A stretch of 64,000 bases of DNA from Agromyces sp. LHK192 (GTDB lineage Bacteria > Actinomycetota > Actinomycetes > Actinomycetales > Microbacteriaceae): the NCBI RefSeq assembly GCF_004006235.1, contig NZ_CP034753.1:992001-1056000 (forward strand), in the 5' to 3' direction. Of this stretch, positions 58,547 to 64,000 are shown piece by piece. Position numbers and translations under genes: made by a program. Numbering within the stretch: the stretch's first letter is position 1; each line of letters opens with the position of its first letter. The notes under the pieces are model-generated. The model had not been told where the DNA came from. It worked only from the letters and a program-made list of their open reading frames with translations, and ran no database searches.

Positions 58547-59292
58547 CCTCGCGCCCCCGCTCGCCCCAGACGTTGGACGAGCCCGATCGTCGCCTGGTCG
58601 CGGCCTGGGCGGCGGACTGCGCCGAGCGGGTGCTGCACCTGTTCGAGGCCGAGGCGCCGGCCGACGGGCGACCGAGGGATGCGATCGCGCGGGCGAGGGC
58701 ATTTGCGCGAGGCGAACTGGGTGCGGCCGAGGAGATCCGACGCCGCTTCGTCGCGGGTCGCGCGGCGAACACGGTGCGCGCACCGGCGGCGGTCGCCGCC
58801 GCCCGCGCCGCTGCACAGGCTGCCGGGGTCGCGCACATGGGCGCGCACGCGCTCGGCGCCGCGGCCTACGCGGTGCGGGCGGTGGAGCTTGCGGCAGCGG
58901 CATCCCAGCGGCCGGCCGAGCCGGACGCCGCCGCGCCGGACCCGACGGCGCTGGACCCGGCGGCAGCAGCCGCGGCGGAGCTCGCGTGGCAGGTCGCGCA
59001 GCTGACCCCGGACACCGCAGCGGCCGTGCGCCGGTTGCCCGCGGTCGGCGAAGACACCGCGGGCCCGCTCGGCAGCGGCCTGCTCGCCGCGGGACGCGTC
59101 GGCGAGATCATCCGCGACCTCCAGACCCGCATCGCGAGCCATCTACCTCATCCGAGTCATCCGAGTCATCCGATTCATCCGCACCCGTTCGGACGATCTG
59201 GATTCAGGAGATCGGAGGCTGATCAGGACCGAATCGGGGCATCCGTCCTGAGCAGCTTCCGTTCTCCTGAAACGAGGTGGCCGTCGGCTTGA
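58543..59292 (+). CDS. Imm-5-like putative immunity protein, repeat-extended C-terminus
   Basis: 249 residues from GTG 58543, after CAGGAGG and overlapping the stop of the preceding frame. The core EPDRRLVAAWAADCAERVLHLFEAEAP, PRDAIARARAFARGELGAAEEIRRRF and AAQAAGVAHMGAHALGAAAYAVRAVELA fits the helical putative-immunity family seen in actinobacteria. A His/Pro tail from four TCATCCGA units (59148-59183) and ~20 residues encoded by palindrome family B make up the end and look non-native. A toxin partner is not seen. Confidence 0.72.
   Translation: MTSRPRSPQTLDEPDRRLVAAWAADCAERVLHLFEAEAPADGRPRDAIARARAFARGELGAAEEIRRRFVAGRAANTVRAPAAVAAARAAAQAAGVAHMGAHALGAAAYAVRAVELAAAASQRPAEPDAAAPDPTALDPAAAAAAELAWQVAQLTPDTAAAVRRLPAVGEDTAGPLGSGLLAAGRVGEIIRDLQTRIASHLPHPSHPSHPIHPHPFGRSGFRRSEADQDRIGASVLSSFRSPETRWPSA
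59148..59183 (+). repeat. 9-bp in-frame tandem repeat
   Basis: Four units TCATCCGAG, TCATCCGAG, TCATCCGAT, TCATCCGCA within the end of the immunity-like gene, coding for a PHPSHPSHPIHPHP stretch. The unit is a multiple of three, so copy changes keep the frame. Confidence 0.75.
59203..59271. repeat. family B palindrome, copy 2 (inside a gene end)
   Basis: Arms 59203-59229 and 59245-59271 are 27 bp inverted repeats with three mismatches, around a 15-base loop. The outer TTCAGGAGATC matches copy 1 at 55623. It is embedded in the last codons of the immunity-like gene and ends 54 bp before the methyltransferase start. Confidence 0.8.
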
Positions 59293-59324
59293 CGCCGGCG
59301 CCGGCGTGGTGGTCGCATGGAGCG

Positions 59325-59921
59325 GTGCCCGCCCCGCTCATCGACGACGACGCCCTCGACGACCTGGAACGCGAGCTCCTCGGCAGGGTGCGAGGGCGCG
59401 TGCTCGAGATCGGCGCGGGCGACGGTGCGAACTTCGGCGCGTGGCATCCGGATGTCGAGTGGATCGGCCTCGAACCCGACGCGACCCGCCGCGCCGAACT
59501 CGCGACGCGGGCCCGCGAGTGGCGGCATCCGCGCGCGCCGCTCGATGCGGTCGCCGAGTCGATCCCGCTGCCGGATGCCTCGGTCGACGCGGTCGTGGGC
59601 ACCTACGTGCTGTGCTCGGTGACCGACCTCGAGGGGGTGCTCGCCGAAGCGCGTCGCGTGCTCGTTCCCGGAGGCCGGATCGTGTTCGTCGATCACGTCA
59701 TCGCCCCGCCGCGCACATTCACGCGTCTCGTGCAGCGCGTCGCGACGCCGGTCACGCGCCGGGTGTGCCACGGATGCCACTGGGACCGCGACCCCGAGCC
59801 GGCGTTCGCCGCCGCCGGATTCGTCGCCGACGACGTGCAGCGGGTCCGGGTGCGTACGACGCCGTTCCCCGCCGAGCCCATCCTGCTCTTCGACGGGCAC
59901 GCCGCCGCGCGCGGCGACTAG
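59325..59921 (+). CDS. class I SAM-dependent methyltransferase
   Basis: 198 residues from GTG 59325 (start uncertain; GTG 59277 would add 16). Motif I is VLEIGAGDGANFGAW, then VEWIGLEPD, and LPDASVDAVVGTYVLCSVTDLEGVLAEARRVLVPGGRIVFVDHV (key parts ASVDAVVGTYVLCSV, LVPGGRIVFVDHV). CHGCHWDRDPEPAFAAAGF near the end is typical of the methyltransferase-11 group related to phospholipid and METTL7-like enzymes. The substrate is not known. Confidence 0.87.
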   Translation: MPAPLIDDDALDDLERELLGRVRGRVLEIGAGDGANFGAWHPDVEWIGLEPDATRRAELATRAREWRHPRAPLDAVAESIPLPDASVDAVVGTYVLCSVTDLEGVLAEARRVLVPGGRIVFVDHVIAPPRTFTRLVQRVATPVTRRVCHGCHWDRDPEPAFAAAGFVADDVQRVRVRTTPFPAEPILLFDGHAAARGD

Positions 59922-59934
59922 CGAAGTCCGAGCC

Positions 59935-61032
59935 TCAGCCGAGCGAGTCGAGCGCCGCGAGCAGGTCGCCGGCGAGGTCGTCGGCGTGCTCGAGGCCGAC
60001 TGAGAGGCGCACGAGGCCCGCGGGGATCGTCTCGGCCTCGGCCGGCCACCGGCGGCGGCGCTCGAAGGTCGATTCCACGCCGCCGAGGCTTGTCGCGTGG
60101 ATCCACAGGGAGGTCTTCGTGACGAGTTCGTCGGCCGGTTCGGCGCCGTGGAGCACGATCGAGACGATCGTGCCGAAGCCGGGGTAGCGCACCTCGGCGA
60201 GGGCAGGGTGGCCCGTGAGTCGCTCGACGAGCGTGCGCGCGGTCGCCTCGGCGCGATCGAGACGCACCGGGAGGGTGCGGATGCCCCGCAACGCGAGGAA
60301 CGCCTCGAACGCCGACGGGATGCCGCCGACGAGGGTGCGCCGTGCCGTGATCGCGTCGACCGTCGCGTCGTCGGTGGCGACGACCGCGCCCATCACGAGG
60401 TCGCTGTGCCCCGAGATCGACTTGGTCGCCGAATGCACGACGATGTCGGAGCCGTCGGCGAGCGGGCGCTGGCGCAGCGGCGTCGCGAACGTGTTGTCGA
60501 CGGCGACGAGCGCCCCGCCTGCGTGGGCGCCTGCGGTGATCGCGGCGATGTCGCCGACCTCGAGCGCGGGGTTGGTGGGCGACTCGAACCAGACGAGTGC
60601 AGCGCCCCGGCTCGCGGCGATGACCGCCTCGGTGTCCGTGATGTCGACCCAGCGGATCTCGATGCGCCCGGTGGCGACCCGGTCTTCGAAGTGCCCGATC
60701 GTGCCGGTGTACGAGTGCCGCGGGGCGACCACGATGCCGCCGTTCGGCACGAGGTCGAGCACCGCCGAGATCGCCGCCTGCCCCGAGGCGAACGAGACGC
60801 AGCGGCCGCCCTCGAGCGCACCGAGGGTCTCTTCGAACGCGGTCCACGACGGGTTGCCGAAGCGTCCGTACTCGTGCTCGCCGCCCGCGACGTACGTCGA
60901 CGTGAGGTGGATCGGCACGTTCATCGGGTCGCCCGGCTCGTGTCCGGGGCGCCCGGCGGTGACCACGAGGGTCTCGGGGTGGAGTGCGGGTGCTTCGGCG
61001 CGCGCGGCGTCGGCGTGGAACTCGGGGGGCAT
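59935..61032 (-). CDS. cystathionine gamma-synthase-like PLP transsulfuration enzyme
   Basis: 365 residues. PLP-binding lysine is in VVHSATKSISGHSDLVMG, preceded by ALVAVDNTFATPLRQRPL and FESPTNPALEVGDI, and YGRFGNPSWTAFEETLGALEGG near the N-terminus. SLGGVESTFERRRR and GLVRLSVGLEHADDL close the fold. TACGCT ends six bases before ATG 61032. It is ~20-30 residues shorter than most family members. It may be cystathionine synthase, lyase or methionine-gamma-lyase; the sequence does not decide. Confidence 0.9.
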   Translation of the reverse strand: MPPEFHADAARAEAPALHPETLVVTAGRPGHEPGDPMNVPIHLTSTYVAGGEHEYGRFGNPSWTAFEETLGALEGGRCVSFASGQAAISAVLDLVPNGGIVVAPRHSYTGTIGHFEDRVATGRIEIRWVDITDTEAVIAASRGAALVWFESPTNPALEVGDIAAITAGAHAGGALVAVDNTFATPLRQRPLADGSDIVVHSATKSISGHSDLVMGAVVATDDATVDAITARRTLVGGIPSAFEAFLALRGIRTLPVRLDRAEATARTLVERLTGHPALAEVRYPGFGTIVSIVLHGAEPADELVTKTSLWIHATSLGGVESTFERRRRWPAEAETIPAGLVRLSVGLEHADDLAGDLLAALDSLG

Positions 61033-61125
61033 GCTTCGAGCGTAACCCCGCGAGCCGGTGGCTCCCGACCGTGTGACGCCCGGCTGTGCGAGCGGCCGCA
61101 AGGTGCGAGCGGCCATGATGGGGGA

Positions 61126-61821
61126 GTGCGGATCGTGGTGCTGACCGGGGCGGGGATCTCCGCCGAGAGCGGCGTGCCGACCTTCCGCGATGCCGACGGA
61201 CTCTGGGAGGGGCACCGCGTCGAGGACGTCGCGACACCCGAGGCCTTCGAGCGCGACCCTCGCACGGTGCAGCGCTTCTACGACGAGCGTCGCCGCGCGG
61301 TCGCCGCGGTACGGCCGAATCCCGCGCACGTCGCGCTCGCCGAGCTCGAACGCCGGCTCGGCGACGACCTGGTCGTGGTCACGCAGAACATCGACGACCT
61401 GCACGAGCAGGCGGGGTCGACCCGGGTGGTGCACATGCACGGGCGGCTCGACACGGCCCTCTGCGAGACGTGCGGCGCGCGCACCCCGGTCGACCGCGAC
61501 CTGGCCGACGACGCTGGCTGCCCGGCCTGCGGCACGGCCTCGCTCCGGCCAGACGTGGTCTGGTTCGGCGAGATGCCGTACGACCTGGACCGCATCGACC
61601 TCGAGTTGGCTGCGTGCGACCGGTTCGTCGCGATCGGCACCTCGGGCGCCGTGTACCCGGCGGCCGGCTTCGTGCTCACCGCGGCCGGGTTTGGCGCGCG
61701 CACGCTCGAACTCAACCTCGTCGAGAGCGAGGTCTCGCTGCTGTTCGACGAGGTGCGCCACGGGCTCGCGAGCATGCTCGTGCCGGCGTGGGTCGACGAG
61801 ATCCTCGCCGAGGTCGGCTGA
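61126..61821 (+). CDS. cobB: NAD-dependent protein deacylase, sirtuin class III (CobB type)
   Basis: 231 residues from GTG 61126, six bases after CATGAT. NAD site TGAGISAESGVPTFRD (7-22), TQNIDDLHEQAG, catalytic histidine H105 in HMHG, zinc cysteines 113, 116, 132 and 135. FYDERR places Y52 and R55 where class III sirtuins bind succinyl or malonyl groups, so it probably removes acyl groups as well as acetyl. The gap to the divergent PLP gene is 93 bp. Confidence 0.93.
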   Translation: MRIVVLTGAGISAESGVPTFRDADGLWEGHRVEDVATPEAFERDPRTVQRFYDERRRAVAAVRPNPAHVALAELERRLGDDLVVVTQNIDDLHEQAGSTRVVHMHGRLDTALCETCGARTPVDRDLADDAGCPACGTASLRPDVVWFGEMPYDLDRIDLELAACDRFVAIGTSGAVYPAAGFVLTAAGFGARTLELNLVESEVSLLFDEVRHGLASMLVPAWVDEILAEVG

Positions 61822-61829
61822 GGTCGCGT

Positions 61830-62291
61830 TCACCCGGCTCGCAGCAGCTCGCTCACGCGATACGGGATGACCTCCCGCAGGAACAGGCTCGTCGACGTGC
61901 GCAGGATGCCCGGGCAGAGCCGTACGACCTCGGCGACGCGATAGAGGTCGTCCGGGCTCTTGGCCACGACCCGCAGGAGCAGGTCGGTGTCGCCGGCGGG
62001 GGCGAAGCACTCGAGCACTTCGGGAACTCCGCGCAGGGCCTCGATCGCTTCGCCGATCAGGTGCTGGTCGAGTTCCACCCGGATGGATGCCGCCACCCCG
62101 CGGCCGAGCGACTGCGGTGTCACGCGGGTGCTGTTGGCCCGCAGGATCCCGGCGCGCGAAAGCCGGTCCAGCCGGGCGTGCACCGTGCCCCGCGCGAGCG
62201 ACAGGCGCTGCGCCAGGATCGCCACCGGTAGGCGCGGATCGTCGTCGAGCGCGAGCAGGATGCGGCGGTCGGTCTCGTCGAGTTGGCTCAT
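61830..62291 (-). CDS. Lrp/AsnC family transcriptional regulator
   Basis: 153 residues. HTH: LDETDRRILLALDDDPRLPVAILAQRLSLARGTVHARLDRLSRAGIL (key parts LPVAILAQRLSLARGTVHARLDRL). The RAM effector domain has VPEVLECFAPAGDTDLLLRVVAKS, with the conserved Gly-Asp-x-Asp. GAGGAG lies eight bases before the ATG. The upstream gap contains an inverted repeat and two direct repeats (62324-62387), probably for autoregulation. Target genes unknown; acdS is often under such a regulator but lies 15 kb away. Confidence 0.92.
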   Translation of the reverse strand: MSQLDETDRRILLALDDDPRLPVAILAQRLSLARGTVHARLDRLSRAGILRANSTRVTPQSLGRGVAASIRVELDQHLIGEAIEALRGVPEVLECFAPAGDTDLLLRVVAKSPDDLYRVAEVVRLCPGILRTSTSLFLREVIPYRVSELLRAG

Positions 62292-62323
62292 CTGTTCACT
62301 CCTCGTCGGGCGGCACGTCCTCG

Positions 62324-62387
62324 ATTGATCAGTTCGATCAATTGAAACGGATGCTGTTGTGTGATCTGCATTGCAAGTGGTGTGATC
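62324..62387. promoter_or_regulatory. Lrp-gene control region: inverted and direct repeats
   Basis: ATTGATC-AGTTC-GATCAAT (62324-62342) is a perfect 7-bp inverted repeat. GTGTGATC then occurs at 62359-62366 and 62380-62387, 21 bp apart. Such phased AT-rich sites suit an octameric Lrp protein. The remaining gap to 62493 holds GC-rich hairpins (CTCGGC with GCCGAG, 62460-62483) that may end the upstream gene. Confidence 0.55.
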
Positions 62388-62493
62388 CTTGCACACGCAG
62401 ACGAGAGCCGCCACGAGCAGCGATCGTGGGGCCGGAGAGCACACCCGCTCGACGAGTCCCCTCGGCCGGAACCAGCACGCCGAGGAGTCGTGG

Positions 62494-63474
62494 TCAGTTC
62501 GCCTCGTCGTCGAGCTCGTCCCGCAGCTCGTCCGCCGCGGCCCGCGCCTCCTCGGCGGCGCGTGTCGCGCGGTCGTGCTCGCGTTCGAGCGGCCGCACCG
62601 CGCGCTGAGCTTCGGCGTGCACGCGTTCGGCGGCGGCGAGCTGCGTCTCGAGATCGCGGATGCGCCGCTCGAGGTCGTCGCGCACGCGGGACGCGTCGTC
62701 GACGGCCGACCTGGCCTCGGCGAGCCGATCGGATGCCTCGGCCTCGGCCTGCTCGGCGGCATCGGCCCGCGACTCGGCCTCGGCGGCCGCGCGCTCGGCG
62801 CGTTCGCGCTCGGCCTGGCGCCTGGCGGCGAACCGCGAGTCCTCCTGCACCGGCTCGACGGCGGTGAGGCCCGATCGACCGTCCGCCTCGGCGCCGGTGC
62901 CCTCGCGATCGTCGCGAGCGGTTCGGCCGTCCCGGCGGGCCGGCGCGTCCGAGGCTGCGACCTCGCCGCCGCTGACGGCGCCCGCGAGGTCGACCTCGGT
63001 GCCGATGGTCTCGAGCGCCCGAACGAGTCGCCCGCTGCGCACGGCCGCGGCGGCGGAGGCATCCGTCGTGGCCGCCTGCAGGGTCTCGACGATCTCGTCG
63101 AAGGTCGCGTCGCGCACCGGCTGGCCCAGTTCCTCGGCGAGGGATGCCGCGGCGCGGGCCATCGCCGTGACGAGCGCGCGTCGCTCGCGCGCGAGGGCCG
63201 TCAGGGCGGCCGCGTCGAGGTCGTCCTGGGCGGCGCGAAGCTCGGCGCCCAGTGCCAGCAGTTCGTCGAGCTCGTCGGCGCGGTGGCGGGCGAACTGGTT
63301 CACCACCCAGGCCGAGGCCGACGGCTTCCGCAGCTCCGCCACGCGCGCGGCCGCCTCGCGGTCGTCGGCGCGCAGCCGCTTCGCGCTCGCGTTGCGCGCG
63401 GCGGTGAACTCGTTCGCGGGCAGGCCGTACAGCTCGTCGGCGATCTCGACGATGGTCGTCCCCCCAGCGGCCAT
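62494..63474 (-). CDS. coiled-coil protein of unknown function
   Basis: 326 residues from ATG 63474, six bases after CAGGAT. The N-terminal part IADELYGLPANEFTAARNASAKRLRADDREAAARVAELRKPSASAWVVNQFAR (key parts LYGLPANEFTAARN, LRKPSASAWVVNQLA-like AWVVNQFAR) is a recurring actinobacterial pattern without a known role. The middle is acidic and disordered. The last ~110 residues (RQAERERAERAAAEAESRADAAEQAEAEA...) form an Ala/Glu/Arg coiled coil. No membrane helix. Confidence 0.82.
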   Translation of the reverse strand: MAAGGTTIVEIADELYGLPANEFTAARNASAKRLRADDREAAARVAELRKPSASAWVVNQFARHRADELDELLALGAELRAAQDDLDAAALTALARERRALVTAMARAAASLAEELGQPVRDATFDEIVETLQAATTDASAAAAVRSGRLVRALETIGTEVDLAGAVSGGEVAASDAPARRDGRTARDDREGTGAEADGRSGLTAVEPVQEDSRFAARRQAERERAERAAAEAESRADAAEQAEAEASDRLAEARSAVDDASRVRDDLERRIRDLETQLAAAERVHAEAQRAVRPLEREHDRATRAAEEARAAADELRDELDDEAN

Positions 63475-63565
63475 GCCGCCATCCTGCCGCATTCGGCGGA
63501 CGCGCGGCCATCGACACGGGACGACGTGGGCAGCAGACTGTCAGAACCGGAGGCGAGGAGATCAG

Positions 63566-64000
63566 ATGGCGGTGGGCGGAAGGGTGCGGGCCGGAAGTGT
63601 CGGGGTCGGCGCTGGTCGGGCCGGTCGGAGGCTGTCGGCTCCGACGGTGCGCGCGCTCGCCGCGATCGCCGTCGCGGCGTTCGCAATCGGGGCGCTCGGC
63701 TCGTGCACGTGGGAACGCCGGCTCATCGAGGGTGCCGAGGAGGCGATCGGCGAAGGCCCGTTCTACGCGCTCCCGACGCCGATGCCGTCGGGTGATCCCG
63801 GCGATGTCGTCCGCTCCGAGCGGCTCGCCAGCGCACCCGACGGCGTCGTCGCGTACCGGGTGGTCTACCACTCGCTCGATGCGCACGGCGACGACGCGCT
63901 GGTCTCCGGAGTGGTCGCGGCGCTCGACGATCCGGCGCCCGCGGGTGGACGGACCGTCGTGTCGTGGGGGCATCCCACGACCGGGACGGCACCGCGATGC
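63566..64000 (+). CDS. secreted lipase-like alpha/beta hydrolase, cut by window end
   Basis: The first 145 residues of a lipoprotein: Arg-rich start, hydrophobic stretch and lipobox LGSC (C47). PGDVVRSERLASAPDGVVAYRVVYHSLDAHG and GRTVVSWGHPTTGTAPRC match the start of the secretory (LIP-type) lipase family, whose catalytic serine would lie beyond the window. GAGGAG lies before the ATG. The distance from the divergent coiled-coil gene is 91 bp. Confidence 0.85.
   Translation, partial: MAVGGRVRAGSVGVGAGRAGRRLSAPTVRALAAIAVAAFAIGALGSCTWERRLIEGAEEAIGEGPFYALPTPMPSGDPGDVVRSERLASAPDGVVAYRVVYHSLDAHGDDALVSGVVAALDDPAPAGGRTVVSWGHPTTGTAPRC

Overview
The window is GC-rich chromosomal DNA with strong G/C preference at third codon positions. 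Actinobacterial family types are everywhere (ECF41 sigma factor, DUF4287, DUF5937-type ArsR, TatA, siderophore-interacting protein, sugar ABC operons without an ATPase gene). The hexamer GGATGC/GCATCC recurs constantly in and between genes. Together these point to a member of Microbacteriaceae, possibly close to Agromyces or Microbacterium; the genus is inferred, not shown. I see no rRNA, tRNA, CRISPR array, phage or transposase genes.

Layout. (1) 1-2047: 3' end of a Fe3+-siderophore importer (tail of one FecCD permease, a second permease, ATPase). (2) 2112-13752, all minus strand: a carbohydrate locus with two MalFG-type permeases, a Tat-type solute-binding lipoprotein, an FAD-dependent oxidoreductase, a TetR regulator and a 1737-residue secreted GH2 glycosidase. 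Divergent from it are an orphan TatA, a small glycine-rich-domain protein and an IclR regulator. (3) 15.6-22.7 kb: MpaB-like oxygenase, ABC-F ATPase with an attenuator-like leader, GyrI-like protein, secreted purple-acid-phosphatase-type metallophosphatase, membrane protein. (4) 22.8-27.1 kb: XRE-cupin regulator divergent from agmatinase-family hydrolase, SnoaL-like protein, NCS1 permease and cyclase-family hydrolase, probably one nitrogen-compound pathway. (5) 27.3-31.7 kb: giant membrane serine-hydrolase-like protein and an APC antiporter. (6) 31.8-38.2 kb: LacI regulator divergent from a galactoside operon (two permeases, binding lipoprotein, GH35 beta-galactosidase) with twin operators. 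(7) 38.2-43.7 kb: iron-box-controlled siderophore reductase, ECF41 sigma factor with divergent NmrA-like protein, and small conserved genes. (8) 43.8-49.6 kb: acyltransferase-SGNH protein, ACC deaminase, ATP-dependent DNA ligase, small proteins. (9) 49.7-64 kb: LuxR-type ATPase regulator, methyltransferases, WYL regulator divergent from epoxide hydrolase, histidine phosphatase, EI24-like protein, double-MerR regulator, a frameshifted DUF6194-like gene coupled to an immunity-like gene, a PLP transsulfuration enzyme, sirtuin, Lrp regulator, coiled-coil protein and a truncated lipase.

Non-coding signals. Roughly eighteen genes have a TANNNT-like -10 box ending 5-7 nt before the start codon and no Shine-Dalgarno, so leaderless mRNAs look common here. 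Two unrelated families of intergenic palindromes recur (A: about 21980, 27120, 42015; B: about 55620, 59200), plus a 13-bp tandem array at 49648-49751. Several gene-specific operators can be read directly: LacI, WYL, DtxR/IdeR-like, GntR-like, Lrp-like and XRE direct repeats.

Limits: functions come from motif reading only; no database search was run. Start codons were chosen by RBS, overlap or -10 spacing, so some may be off by a few codons.
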